Source: Prorocentrum cordatum
Taxonomy: Eukaryota > Sar > Dinophyceae > Prorocentrales > Prorocentraceae
Assembly (NCBI GenBank): GCA_963575745.1
Contig: CAUYUJ010014559.1
Span: 52,501-116,500 of the forward strand
Length of the DNA stretch: 64,000 nucleotides
Direction of reading: 5' to 3'
Part shown: positions 18,369 to 29,345 of the stretch, one piece after another
Layout: the number at the start of each line of letters is the position of its first letter
How positions within the stretch are numbered: the first letter of the stretch is position 1
The notes under the pieces: generated by a model
The model's database searches: none
What the model was told of the DNA's origin: nothing
What the model saw: the letters and a program-made list of their open reading frames with translations, nothing else
Translations under genes and position numbers: made by a program

Positions 18369-19233
18369 GGTTCGGCGCATTGTTGTGGTGTGTCATGCTA
18401 TACCATGTTTCTGCGACCAGTTGCAAAACCGATCCTTACGTGGCCAATCGACGCTGGGGTAGCCGACACCCCGTTGGGGCTCACCTGGCTGCAGACATAC
18501 TTCGAATTCTGCACCTTGGCAGGCGTTTCAGAAATCTGACCCGCAGGGGTAGGATTCACATGTGGTTGTCTAGTGTTGGTGCACGCATGCAATTTCAATT
18601 GATGCTACGACGTGCCCGCCTGTGCAATGTGTGATCATTCTGCGCCACGTCAACGATATTCAATGCTTTGCACTGCTATGCCAGACAACGCGCTATGACA
18701 TGCTGCACGACGCCATGCTATGCCATGCTGCGCTGTTTGTTTCTTGTTAACAGTTTGTTCACGGCCTACTTGCCATGATGTGTCCATCGGTGTTCAAGGC
18801 CTACGTAATGATATGCTGCAGTATGCGTTGCATCGCATTGCGCATTATTGTTTTCCACATGGTTGCGGTGCATTGCGTTGCGCTTGCATGACCGCAGCAC
18901 AAAGTGGTACCCCAGGCTGTGTCCGCGCTGGGTTCATCTATCATGCATCTCTCATGTGTGCTTCAATGTGCATGCTCGAAGCTTCTGACCTCCACTGTGC
19001 ACTCTGCTTCCTCCTTCCGCCACTCTCTCATTCCTTCTCCCTCCCCGGCCCACTTCCTCCCTCCTTCTTCGCCACTCCCCCTCCCAACCGCTCTCGGGCT
19101 CCCCTCCCCCAGCTCTCGGAAGCCTCAGGCCCTGAACTCCGCGGGCGTCCTGGACAGGAGCCCCCCCCCCAGCGCGGTGCCGCGACAGGGTGCGGCATAG
19201 CGAGAGCCATCAGCAGCAGGAGGAGCACGGCGG
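18369..19233. other. No gene; ATGCTATGCC-like degenerate repeats
   Basis: 18640-18900 contains loosely repeated TGCTATGCC and GCATTGCG motifs. 18990-19180 is pyrimidine-rich. No supported coding region. Confidence 0.4.
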
Positions 19234-19380
19234 GTTTGTGTCGTGCCGACGCGGCGGCGACACCGCCGCGGGTGTTCAAGGTTGAACGCCGTTAGTTTCC
19301 CAGCATCGGCCAGTATGGACGATCTGGCGATCGAAAGGCCACGCGGTGCTATAAACCAACGCCGTTGTCGGTGCCGCCTT
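19234..19380. repeat. Dispersed repeat family D, copy 1 (diverged)
   Basis: Resembles 55268-55438: GTGTCGTGCCGAC start, CGGCGGCGAC, GGTGTTCAAGGTTGAACGCCG, ATCGGCC, then AACCAACGCCG near the end. The left terminal repeat is recognisable but the right one is too diverged to pair. Confidence 0.65.
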
Positions 19381-19419
19381 TGATCGGCGGCGAGCCCGGG
19401 GGAACAAGTGAGAGAGAGA

Positions 19420-19565
19420 GAGCAGGCCTTCCCAGACGGCGCCAGGGCTTCTCAGCAGCTCCCGCGCATCTGAGAAACCTTGCAAGCCTTGTCCGAAGCT
19501 GCAGACGGCCTCTCAGTAAGCGCGAGGTCTTCTCAGAAGCTCCGCCGCCTTCAGAGAAGGCCTGC
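19420..19565. repeat. Degenerate CTTCTCAGAAG-type repeats
   Basis: Several variants of CTTCTCAG / CAGAAGCTCC / TCAGAGAAGGCC, partly palindromic. No gene is evident from 19400 to 20330. A pair of GTCACGGCACCTCG segments (about 20215 and 20259) lies just before the copia-like element. Confidence 0.45.
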
Positions 19566-20334
19566 CCCGATCCCACTGGCAAACATCAGCATACAACCTC
19601 CTGGAAAGCAGCAGATACGTCATGTGCACATCAACATGAACAACACACATGTTCTAAACTTTGTATCATCCCCTCGGCTCGCCGCCGATGTGAGGCGGCG
19701 GCGACAGCAGCGGGGCGAGGTCTTTTGACGGTCCTGGGCGCTCGAGGGTCCCTCGTGTCGCGCAGCGTCCTGGACGCGAGGCTCTGGAAGCTGGCCAGGA
19801 CGGCGTCCGGCAGAGGGCTTGCGGAGTGGCCTTGTGCTAGCAGGATGCGCATGAGACTTCGCAGTGCCTCGACTTTTGGGCCCGTCACAGATGTTCACGG
19901 CGCTGCACAGTTGGGGGCCCAGGCGAGTTGAAGAGACGGCCGCCTCATGCGGAGGGAGGAGGAGGAAGAGAAGGACGACAACGGCGACGATGAGGACGCC
20001 GGCGACGAGGTGGGGCAAGGGAGGAGGAGGAAGCCAACGCCGAAGTCGACACTGGACGAGCCCTTGGTCTGGTGGATATAGCGGCGTCCACTTTCCTTGC
20101 CAACTCCTGTGTGACCTTGCTCATCTTTCTGGTGTTGCAGTAGGTCCGTTTCTGCTTCTTCTGTTTCTTCGTCGTCTCGCTCTCGCGCGGGATAATATCC
20201 ATAGTCTGTGCCCTGTCACGGCACCTCGTTGTGATCTCCGTCATTTGTGCCTTGTCACGGCACCTCGCTGAACAAATCTGTCCACAATCATGATAGTTAC
20301 GATGACGTTCATCATCCATTTCAGCATAATCATC

Positions 20335-20849
20335 AGGGAATATTGATCACGCTCATCAAAGTGTCATGCTTCACGAAATTCACCAGACCGTCGTCCTACT
20401 TCGCCTTGTACTTGTCCACGTTGCTGGCTCCAGCCAACATGCCAATAAGGCTTGCCGTCGCCACTGCCTTCTCGACTGCCTTCAGCTTCGGAATGGTGTA
20501 CTTCCTCTCCTCCAGCTGTCTGTCCTTGGCGGTCTTCTTCTTGGCAGCCTGGAACTTGTCGTCGTGCATCAAGCTTATCGTCCCAGATCTGAGGCGGTCG
20601 GCCAGTAGCTGTCATTCCGCCAGGTTCGTGAAACCGTCGGCAAGCTGGCGCTCTGAGCTGACCCGGTGCCACCCGGTCGCACTCGCCATTATGCGTTCCC
20701 TCAGCACCTCCTTTCGTTTGTGGGTGGCCATGATCAGATAGCCGAGCCGCCCTTTGAGCTGCCGTCCCCCTGTACAGTCCACGTTGCATCCGTCATGCAC
20801 ACGAGAACCACGTCGTCGGGGTTGTCGCAAATCTTGGGAAAGAGCTCGG
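20335..20849 (-). pseudogene. copia-like RNase H and C-terminus
   Basis: Contains CMTDATWTVQGDGSSKGG near 20800-20745 (RNase H active-site block, first Asp kept). After a frameshift comes ATGWHRVSSERQLADGFTNL, and past a stop at about 20610 LLADRLRSGTISLMHDDKFQAAKKK, which matches the usual end of these polyproteins. The last frame stops near 20335. Confidence 0.72.
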
Positions 20850-21900
20850 ACACGTCATTGTTTGACTTGGCGAATCTCAGCGTCTAGTTGGCCTCGATGA
20901 GGTCCTGTACGATGGCGCTGTCGTTGATCTTGCCTGATCCTAAACTGACGCTGAGCTTCAGATGAGGCGGCGCCTGGTCTGGGCCACGCTAGACTTCCCA
21001 TCACTCTTCGTAGTTGTCGGCGCTCGCCCTCGGTGATGACCAACTTGTGACCGTGATGGGCTTCAGCTGCTTGTCGTAGGTTTCCCAACTTAACTGGCAA
21101 TCTCCATCCGGCCTTCGACCAAGCTGGTTGCCACAACAATACATTGATGTACCTCCTGCAAGATTAAGCATGTCATTATCCGTAGCTTCTCACATCCTGA
21201 AGTTGGATATATTCTTACATTCCTTGACCCTTGTGTCGAAGCATGCCTCGCCCTCCGAGCATATCGTCAACGTGTAGCCCGATCGCTCTTCCGACCTTCT
21301 TCTCCTGGGTACCCTCCTGAACGCGGTAGCTGAGAAACAGGCAGGGGTCCAGCGGTTGAATCACGAAGCCGCAGTCGATGATGCGGTCGGCCGTCTCTTC
21401 CCACCAGAGCCTCGGTGCGTCGCTCAAGCCGTACATGCTCGTGAGCAGCCTCATCTTCGTACCCGGCGTATAACCGAGCATGTTGCAAGCCTCCGCCGGT
21501 AGAAGTATTGAGATGCCAAAGTTCGATGGACCGCCTTGAAGGAGCGCGATGTTGACGTCGGCTGTGAACAGGTTCCATTCGTAGATGCCGCTGGACATCA
21601 CGATAAAGGTTCGTCTCAGTCGTATCATTGTTGGTGAGGGTTTGGCCTATTTACCGGCTATTGCAGTTAGGTCGCGAAATCTTTCGGATGACAAGTCGTG
21701 CCTTGGCCTTGTCGTTGCCATCAGCGTTCTTGGACCATTTCAGTAGAAAGCACGCCCGCAGAACCTTACTGGAATCCGTAACCTCTCCTCATGTCCTGAT
21801 CCCAGACATGGTTATCGAAGACGTTCTGCAGCTCCTGCCGCTTCGCTTCCCCCAACTTGGTTTTGCCCTCCGCTGTCATATGCTTCTCGGTGAGCTCGCT
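20850..21900 (-). pseudogene. copia-like reverse transcriptase
   Basis: The upstream part (about 21790-21640) reads ACFLLKWSKNADGNDKAKAR, the copia RT entry block. The main frame 21628-21215 has FTADVNIALLQGG (motif A), MYGLSDAPRLWWEE (near 21435-21395) and GLHVDDMLGG with the catalytic VDD (near 21280-21250). Sequence after 21215 is shifted. The catalytic aspartates survive, but stops and frameshifts on both sides prevent a full polyprotein. Confidence 0.8.
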
Positions 21901-21976
21901 GGCCGCGTAGCACATCTCGTGGTCTAAATAGACCTCCATGGCCTCGCCGTCAAAGCTCCACCCCTTCGGTATCACA

Positions 21977-23145
21977 TCAGAGTCTCGAAAACGTCGTGTC
22001 CTCCTGCTGCACCTCCAGCCGGTCGTATGGTACATCCCAGTACTCACGCTGAGCAGCAAATGTCTTGATGGGCCCCATCTCCGCTGCATCGAGGTTGCGT
22101 CGAGCCATGCGGAATTGCGCTGCAGCGTCCATGGCCGTGCTGCTGGCCGCCGCTGGTGTTGGTGCCGGTGCTGTCGGCTCTTGCTCCAGGTCGGCGTCGT
22201 TGTCCGCGGGAATCGCAATTGCCTCTGCTGTTGCTGCTGGTGGCTCTGACGTCGGTCGACTCGGTGACCTTGGCTCGGCTTGTGGCTCAGAGCTCTGGGT
22301 ACCTGACACCTGGCGAAGTTGTTCCGCCATCGCCTGCTCGGGTGTCGGCACTGCACCGCCTACACCTTCTGGGCCTTGCTCGGGCTCCTCGGAGACGTCC
22401 ATGGGCTGAGCGAGGGCGTCCTCCGTTGGCCCGGGCAGCTGGCCGACATGGAAGAACTGCACGATGCTTCCATGGCGTAAGCCTTGGAGTGTAGCCTGAG
22501 CATGCTGCAGGTTCTTTTGCCTTTTTGGCTGGCCAATGGGTTCCACGCTTAGTCGGATCTGACCGGGACTGCATCGCAACAAACTTCCGCCATTCGTGAT
22601 CCAGTACACCTTGGGCTGTCCGTTCTCGCCGCCCACACTGACAGCGTCGTGGGTGTCACGCCTTTGCGTAGGAAAGCCCTGCGTAAGCGCTCCGTCGAGT
22701 CCGCCTTAATTTGGGCGGTCGCTGCTGCCGCTCGGTGTCGCATCGCCTGCTGGAAACCCTCGTCCTCGAGGTAGGCCTCCGAGGCGGTCATGTGCAGCGT
22801 GTCGGCGGACAGGAAGTCATTGAGCTCAGGGTTGTAGCCCAAGACCCACTGTGCCGGGTTTTTATCCCTTGAGGTGCATCATCCGGTGGATTTGGTTGGA
22901 TACATAGGCCAGCGCCGTTTTCAGGTTCTCGATGTTCTTGATGTTGTGTTGGCTGGCCCAGTCTAGCATTTCCTGGCTGCACGCTGCTCCGTACTCTTCC
23001 ATGACGAGCGTCTTGGGCGTGCCGTAGTGTCTAGACCAGACCTCCTCGATGGATTTGATCGCCTCGCATGTCGTCTCACGAGCCAGGACTTGGCCCTTCT
23101 GGAATCGACACGGTTCGTCCATCATGTGTACGATCTTCGCCAGTC
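21977..23145 (-). pseudogene. copia-like integrase and C-terminal region
   Basis: The integrase core is partly visible at 23125-22862 (YGTPKTLVMEEYGAACSQEML, where an Asp normally precedes the E-Y/G segment). 22842-22640 in another frame continues it (GYNPELNDFLSADTLH, then TERLRRAFLRKG). 22636-21977 in the first frame has VYWITNGGSLLRCSPGQIR, the post-integrase module, followed by a Pro/Ala/Glu-rich linker. Two frame changes within 500 bp make it non-functional. Its role would be insertion of element DNA. Confidence 0.72.
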
Positions 23146-24303
23146 CTACGCGCAGTTTGCGAAAAGTTCAGGTGACTTCCAGGTCATCGGTGCCGCCTTG
23201 AGTGGTTGCCAAGCCTTACGGCGCACAGCGCAGACAGAGCAAACGTAGCGCCTGGCACACTGGATGACCTCCTCGCGCGCACCAGCTGTCGTCAGCATGC
23301 GCACGAACGTCTCAGTGGCGGGTTGGCCCCGGTTTTTGTGGAGACGCTCCACGTATTTGAACACGTTCTGGTCGAATTCGCTCTTCACGAGCCTGTTGGC
23401 GTAGATGTCATTCATGTTCTCGTCGATAGGTTCACCGTGGTGTGGTAGATGTGCTCCACGGGGTCCTCGCCTTCCTCGAGCCCCAGCACGAGGAATAATG
23501 CGTCCTGCGTGTTCGGCTTGCTCAGCAGGTCGCTCAGGATCTTTGCCAGCCAGATGCCGTAGTTCTCCGCAAATGTTGTCCTGTGCATGTTGGTGTCCGG
23601 CAGCTTGCTTTCGAGCTACACGTGGTCGTGGTCCTTGTTGCACTGGTTGGGTGTGCAGACCTGCGAGACACCGCTTGGTGTTGCAAACTCCAGTCCTCCT
23701 GCGAGCGGGTCCTTCTCCTGATATCGCTAAGCGGTTCATGCACTGGTCGAATAGCAAATGGTTTGGGAAAGTTTTATATAGTTTTCGTCTTTCAGCTTCT
23801 TGCCGTCGCGGGTTGCTCCACATGTGCGTCTCGACCTGCATTCCATTGCGCGACATAGATCTTCCTGGTGCGTGTCGTGATGCTATCTTTTGTGCCTTCA
23901 AGCGCGTGCGGTCATCCTCGGCCGTACAACTGATCTCCTGCATCATTGACCACAACCTGCACTCGAGACTCATCCAGACATCTTCTTGCTCCTCCTTATC
24001 CACTATCCAAAAGAGTTTCTGCTGCGTGTGTGGGTCGCTGAAATCCAAGCCGTTGTGGAGTTCGAACGTCCTGGCCTGAAACCCTCCTCGCCGTAGTTCC
24101 GCTGTGAGCTCCGATTGGCCACCGTGGACCTCCCAGACTTTCCGTTTGACACGCTGTACGTCTGTCGTTTTGTCCAGGTCGGTATTCACCTCCTTGCAGG
24201 CTGTGTGCACTGCGTCCTGGCACCGGCGAAGTTGCTTGGTGCTGAGGTCCTTTGCCAAATTGATGTTCTCGTCATGTTCCTCTGTGTTGCTGATCTCGAC
24301 CAT
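23146..24303 (-). pseudogene. copia-like linker and GAG-pre-integrase region
   Basis: A frame of 385 codons. The first half contains LDFSDPHTQQKLFWIVDK and DVWMSLECRLWSMMQE, a conserved block I associate with dinoflagellate copia polyproteins but cannot assign a function. The end (about 23350-23170) contains RMLTTAGAREEVIQCARRYV followed by C-x2-C, the GAG-pre-integrase zinc-binding region. Part of the middle is probably read in the wrong frame, since it turns Arg/Pro/Gly-rich. Confidence 0.65.
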
Positions 24304-24549
24304 GGTGCCGATGTAGTCCAGAGACTATTCGTATGGCAGCACCTCTTCTCCAAGGCAGACGTACGGGCTGATCAGGTGCCGCACGCGAGCATGATCCAAC
24401 ACATTCTGCTGTCATAGGGTCTGGTCGGCTCGGTCCTTAACGCATCTGTCGTAGCTCTCGAACATGGCGATGATGTAGTGTCCTCTCTTGGCCTGCTTAC
24501 GTAGTGGAAACCAGTTAACGTCGCCATCCCAGCATGCCTTCTCATTCTT

Positions 24550-24765
24550 TTAGTCCGTGACCATGCCAAGCTCCTCCCATGACGGTTCTTGCGAACAGGA
24601 ATGGCGTGCGATTTGGGATGACATAGGCCAGAATCTCCCTAACGCGTCTTCCAGGTCAGACGCGTCCTCGGAAACGTGGGCTTGCTTCCTGCTCTGGTGC
24701 GGACAGTCGCGATCGAAATGTCCTCGTTCTCCGCATCTCAGGCATATCGTCTCTTATGTAGCTTT
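24550..24765 (-). pseudogene. CCHC zinc knuckle of copia-like element
   Basis: Reads ICLRCGERGHFDRDCPHQS at about 24750-24700, a C-x2-C-x4-H-x4-C nucleic-acid-binding knuckle, followed by about 40 open codons. A stop sits a few codons before it, and it is in a different frame from the gag-like part but in the same frame as the region starting at 24303. No aspartic protease motif is visible between here and 24303, so that domain seems lost or unrecognisable. Confidence 0.8.
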
Positions 24766-24821
24766 TGGTGGGCCACTCCCTTGGAATCCCGGTCGTGGTC
24801 CTCTGTGCTTGCCTGCGTACC

Positions 24822-25919
24822 TTAGGTGGTTTTCTTTGTGCTGCCTTGCCTTTTGGCCCTCCACGTGCGCGGCCGCCACCTCGATGAATGATCGGTGCTG
24901 TGCTCCTGATTGGTGTCGTCGGCGGCTGCACCACGGACCACGGCCATGACTGGATAGAAAGCCCTGGCCAATCTCATATCGTTAATCTTCTTCCGTGCGT
25001 CGGTGTACGTGGCCATGATGTCACGTTCGTCCACTCTACCTACATGGTCTGAGGGCTGCATGTAGGCCGTGTCGCTGTAGTAACAGGTCTCGCTGAAGAA
25101 GCCGCTAGCACCTCGTTGTTCCACTTGATGTTCGCCACCTCCGTCGTCGTTGCTGGGGTACTCTACTTCCTCACCGTAATATGCTTTCTCCTGGTAGTCA
25201 TCCTCATCGTAGTACTCGTCCATCTGGCACGCGGCAGCTCCAACGCTTGCCCGCTGCAACGGCAGCGAGTCCAGGCCGAACGTAGTCTTCAGCTGACTCT
25301 CGGCCTTCTAGAGGTTGAAGTTGTCCATGGTCTGGTTCATGATGAGCTGCTTCCCTTCCTTGTCTAGTCCAGCTCGCAGCAGGAGAAACCATCCTGGCAC
25401 CTGGTCCATTAGGGTGATGTCGTGCGTCCTGATCGTTCTTGTTCCGCCATGCGGAACTTCGTCAAATTTTCGATCAAGGGCTCCCTTCGGCTTGCGAGTC
25501 ACGCGGAAGGATAAACTCGCAAAATCGGTCGGCAGTTCGGCCATCTGGTCATACTTGTACGCGCGTTCCAGGGCCTGCAGTATGGTTATCCAGTCCCTGT
25601 CTTGCTCGATCTCGTTGATGTCTAGGTCCTCCACCACGTCCCATGCTCGGCCCCACAGGCCTTGCATGATCTCGAGACCGACGGACTTCTCTGCCTCTTT
25701 TCCTCGGGCCCTGGCGGCGTAGATCTCCACCTTTTTCCTGAAAGCCCTGTAGTTCTCAAGGGAGCCATCGAATTTGGGTGCCAGGCCAGCATGCTGTGGA
25801 GTGTCTTCTTTACTCTTGGATCCTTTGCCGCCCGAGGGCGGTCCCATCTTGTCGTGTCCGTGGAGCCGTAGCTCCGCTACCAATGTCAATTTGTCGAAAC
25901 GCTCGACGTCTTCGAGCAT
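24822..25919 (-). pseudogene. gag-like region of copia-like element
   Basis: Starts at the ATG at 25919 (a TAA lies ten codons upstream in frame). The first part has PKFDGSLENYRAFRKKVEIY and a helical region typical of retroelement capsid. A single TAG at 25307-25305 interrupts the frame, which then continues without shift to 24822 through an acidic Tyr/Asp/Glu-rich stretch (MDEYYDEDDYQEK). It would form the particle shell that packages element RNA. One nonsense codon plus the downstream frameshift make it inactive. Confidence 0.75.
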
Positions 25920-26190
25920 GTCGAATGGAAGTCCAGAATCTCTGTTAGCTTCTCCTCGCCCGCCTGCAAGCTATCGCCCTGCGTGCCCGGAGGGGAGAGT
26001 CGCTCCTGTTTGGTGAATGCGAGAGGCTACCCGAATTGTAATGAGCCAGAACAGCGTCGAAGCACATATGTGATGGTATGCCGCCCTGCTGTCTGCCACG
26101 GCGCGTGCTGACATGCTGAAGCGAGGGGGGAGTTAAGTCCAATATCTTAGTCAGCCGACCTCCGAAACATACATTGTATGAAGTACACAC
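25920..26190. other. No gene; expected 5' flank of copia-like element
   Basis: This stretch should hold the leader or LTR of the minus-strand element, but I see no repeat of it beyond the other end. Confidence 0.4.
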
Positions 26191-26194
26191 ATAA

Positions 26195-26748
26195 TGTTAA
26201 AGATGCTGATGATGATGATGATCACGCTGATGATGATGGTGACGACGACGGTGTAGATGATGCGGATGACGTTTATTTTGGATGATGGCGATGGTATTGA
26301 TGGGGATCATGATGATTCCGAATTCGATTACTACGAGTATGAGGGTGATTATGGTGCTCTTGTTGACGATGATGACTGTACTGATGATGGTGATGATTGC
26401 GGTGGTGATGGTCGTGATGAGCATGGTGGTGCTGACCGCGATGAATACACGGTGACGACGACGGGTATGACAAAGGTGATGCTGATTGTGATGGGGATGG
26501 TATTGACGATGAAGACGATGGGATGAGGATCCTCATGATGAGGATGTTCATGATAATGTTGCTGATCATGATGAAAGTGATGAGGTTGTTGCTGCTGCTG
26601 CTGCTGACGATGACTATGACGATGATGGCGGTGATGATGATACTGATGATACTGATGCTGCTGCTGATGATGATGTTGACGACTACGGGCTTGATGATGA
26701 TGATGATGGTGGTGGTGGTGATAAGATGGTGATGCTGCTGATGCTGCT

Positions 26749-26779
<31 letters not shown>

Positions 26780-26830
26780 ATGGGGATATTGATGATGATA
26801 AGGATGATGGCACCGATGGCGATGGGGATG
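26195..26830. repeat. GAT/TGA-rich microsatellite field
   Basis: Long imperfect (GAT)n with GGT and CTG variants. It reads as Asp/Gly-rich on the plus strand and His-rich on the minus strand. It ends in an AT-rich TTTATTTATTTA / TATATATA stretch (26855-26885). Confidence 0.92.
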
Positions 26831-26889
26831 ATGATATCGGTTTCTGGACCTTTCCTTATTTATTTATTTATTTATATATATACATAGAT

Positions 26890-27050
26890 TGGCCAGTTGT
26901 CCACCTCGGATAGGGGTATTATGATGTTTGTGTCCGAGGCGGGCTTCCAGAGGATGGCATACTCAGAGTTGTTTCTCTCCCCGAGCAACCTGCCCCGTTG
27001 TCCCTCGCACCGTTTCCGCTCACCCCACAAAAGGATTTTGTGCTGCAGAT
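26890..27050. other. No gene seen
   Basis: Short unique-looking stretch between microsatellites. Confidence 0.35.
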
Positions 27051-27051
27051 C

Positions 27052-27210
27052 TGCAGGAGGAGGATGAGAAGGAGGGAGGGGAAGCGGGTGGACAAGGCTC
27101 CAGAGGAGGACGCGGAGTAGGAGGAGAAGAACGATAAGGCTTTGGAGGAGGAGGCTCCCGAGGAGGAGGAGGAGGAGGAGGAGGAAGAGGAGAACGAGGA
27201 CAAGGAAGAA
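27052..27210. repeat. GAG/GGA microsatellite
   Basis: Purine-rich (GAG)n with variants. The flanking 27215-27430 is GC-rich without a gene. Confidence 0.92.
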
Positions 27211-27429
27211 GACGGGGTCAGTTCCGGAACCATCCCGCGGCCCCGATGCAGGGCTGCAGCAGTGCCCCCTCGGCTCCGCGTGGCTCTCCGGTGGTCGTCC
27301 GCGGGGTTCGGCTTGAGCGCGTCCGAGGTACGCGGACCTCCTGCTGTGGCTCTGCAGGGACAGCGTGGTGACCCTCTGCGCGCTGCTCGGCGTCTCCTCC
27401 GCGGTCGTGGACAACGTGCCGCTGGTGGA

Positions 27430-27560
27430 GGCTGCGGTCGTCGTCCTCCTCCTCCTTGCTCCTCCTGCTCTTCGTCTTCGTCGTTGTCGTCCTCCGCTTC
27501 CTTGTCCTCGTCCTCCTCCTCCTACTCTGGGTCCTGCTCGTCTTCATCGGCCTCCTCCTC
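27430..27560. repeat. CTC/CTT microsatellite
   Basis: Pyrimidine-rich counterpart of the preceding GAG block, facing it across about 220 bp, so the two could pair. 27560-27795 is GC-rich with no gene. Confidence 0.85.
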
Positions 27561-27796
27561 CCAAAGAAGAGGGAGGATGCGGATGGGGGGGGGAGCAGGA
27601 GAGGGGGGGTGGGCCAGCCGCTGAGCGGCACCGCAGCGGCGGCCGCGACGGGGAGGCCTCCATCGACATGTTCGCCGAGGCGGCGGCCCCGCCCCCGCGT
27701 GGGGCAAGCCGCCCGACGACGGCGGCAGCGGCGACCGCGGCGACCGCGGCGGCGTCAGCAACACTGCTGCTGCTCCATGGCGATCGTGCGGGGGGA

Positions 27797-27968
27797 CATT
27801 TCGGGCCGAGAATCGAGATTCGAGGCTCTCGGGCGTTCTCGCCGGTTCTCGGCGCTTTTCCAGCCTCGGTGTGCGTTTCAGCGGTTGCGCCTCGCCGAGA
27901 GCGTTTTGGGAGTGCCCAGATGGTCCCGAACGGCCGCCAGAGAGCCGAGGTATGACCCGATAACCACA
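27797..27968. repeat. Dispersed repeat family B, copy 3
   Basis: Best-preserved copy: TTTTCCAGCCTCGGTGTGCGT, CGCCTCGCCGAGAGCGTTTT, GTGCCCAGATGG and CCGAGGTATGACCCGATAACC. Confidence 0.85.
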
Positions 27969-28424
27969 GGGCAACACTCACCCGAGTCGGTTCCGCTCAC
28001 ACGGGTGCCTCCTTCCCTCCCCTTTTTGACGTCAGGCCCAGCATCAGGAGCAGCGCCAGAATCAGACATGGGCAAAGTAGCAAGCACAATTCACCTCAGA
28101 ACTTAGCGATGAGAAGATGGGCGAAGAGACCTGTGACATGTAGAGTGCCCGGCCAGGGCGCAAAGTATGCATGCCGAGGTCCGCGTGGGGGGTGATGGGG
28201 GCGATAATGCTCCACAGGATGATGAACATTGTTTTTTCCTCCTCCTCCTCCTCCTCCTCTTCGTTCGCCTCACTCCTTCTCAAGTGGCGTTTGCTTTTTG
28301 CGACCCCCAGTAGAGGATATGTGCGGTTTCCTATGCCGTGTGTGCGTGTTGTTTGACGGTTGCCGTTGTGCTGTTGCTAGCGGGTAGTTGTTGCTGATTG
28401 GTCATCCTCTTCCGCGTCTGTTGC
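27969..28424. other. No gene; short CTC run
   Basis: Includes a (CTC)n run at about 28231-28262. Nothing else recognised. Confidence 0.4.
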
Positions 28425-28650
28425 GGGACGTCTTGGGGGCCTCTTGGAGGCCGAGAGGGGGGCCTCCTTGAGAATTTTCTACAGGCTCCAGGTCGCTGGT
28501 TGGGGTCTTCTTGGGGGTACGTTGGGGGGGTCCTGAGTTTCTTGAAGGATTTTTTGATGTCTTGGACGCCTGTTGGGCCGTTCTGGGGCTCTTTGGCAGT
28601 CTCTGGGCCTTCTTGGAGGCCTTCTTGGGTCGTCTTCGGCCAGTCTGGGA
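28425..28650. repeat. CTTGGGGGCCT array, block 5
   Basis: Same family as the blocks at 4350-5465 and 14205-14786 (CTTGGGGGCCTCTTGGAGGCC, CTTCTTGGAGGCC). Confidence 0.75.
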
Positions 28651-28744
28651 GGGGGGGGGGCTCTCGCGCCAATTCCGGTATTTTCAAAAACAGATAGAAA
28701 TTCAATGTTAACCAGCGTGGACCCCAGACCGCGAGTTATAGAAC

Positions 28745-28905
28745 TTTGGATATGAAAACTATGTTGCGGAAGCTATCTTGTGCAAGCCATGTTGTGTAGT
28801 TTTTGCCGTATGAGATGTATGGTGCAAGCTAAGTGGTGGAAGCTATGTTGTGCAAGCTATGATGTGTTGCTAGATGGTGTGAACTATGCTGTGCAAGGTG
28901 TGCGC
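28745..28905. repeat. AAGCTATGTTGTGC-type short repeat
   Basis: Imperfect repeats of GCTATGTTGTGCAAGC at 15-35 bp spacing. Confidence 0.7.
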
Positions 28906-28929
28906 ATCGGAGGAGGATGAGTTGGAACT

Positions 28930-29108
28930 CGTCGGTCGTTGAAAGTAGGAATTTTTGGATTGCCAGATCCCAAGCCTTCATACTTCAATGATCGCGTGGT
29001 TTTCCCTCTTCCTTCCTCTTCAGGGGGCGGGCGGAAGCCCGATCTACTCTCACCGCCTTCCTACTTCGTGCTTCTACCCAGTTTATCTTCTTCCGACTGG
29101 CGGGTACG
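28930..29108 (+). repeat. Dispersed repeat family E, copy 1
   Basis: About 180 bp, related to 57768-57952, 58628-58806 and 59787-59966. It starts GGTCGTTGAAAGTAGG, has GGATT-CCAGATCCC near position 25, CCTTCCTACTTC-type boxes, GGCGGAAGCCC in the middle and TCTTCCGAC-GGCGGGTA at the end. Confidence 0.88.
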
Positions 29109-29119
29109 TGTTCGAGTAC

Positions 29120-29345
29120 AGGCAGGTCTTGTCTCCTCCTCTTCCTCCTCCTACTTCTCCTCCTCTTCCTCCTCCTCCTCCTCCCCCCTCTCCTGGATAA
29201 CCCCTACGTCGGCATACGTGGGGCCGCATTCGAGTTGGGCCGGCTGCCCGCCCTGTCGGGCGGCCGCGGGGCCGTGAGCTTGGTGGCATCGCCGTGGTAT
29301 AGCGGTGCGCAGGAGGAGGAGGAGGAGTAGGAGGAGGAGGAGGAG
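29120..29345. repeat. CTC then GAG microsatellites around a short spacer
   Basis: (CTC)n at 29125-29195 and (GAG)n at 29300-29345 are reverse-complementary in sequence type and could form a large hairpin. Confidence 0.75.

Larger units (their letters stand above)
20335..25919 (-). mobile_element. Ty1/copia-like retroelement, decayed
   Basis: On the minus strand the order is gag-like, CCHC zinc knuckle, a dinoflagellate-type linker domain, GAG-pre-integrase, integrase, reverse transcriptase, then RNase H. Integrase before reverse transcriptase is the copia order. I found no matching long terminal repeats on the two sides, and frames change repeatedly, so this is an old, inactive copy, possibly with lost LTRs. 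Confidence 0.82.

Noticed and set aside
20335-26190. LTR pair for the copia-like element
   Set aside because: I compared the flanks by eye and found no shared segment longer than a few bases.
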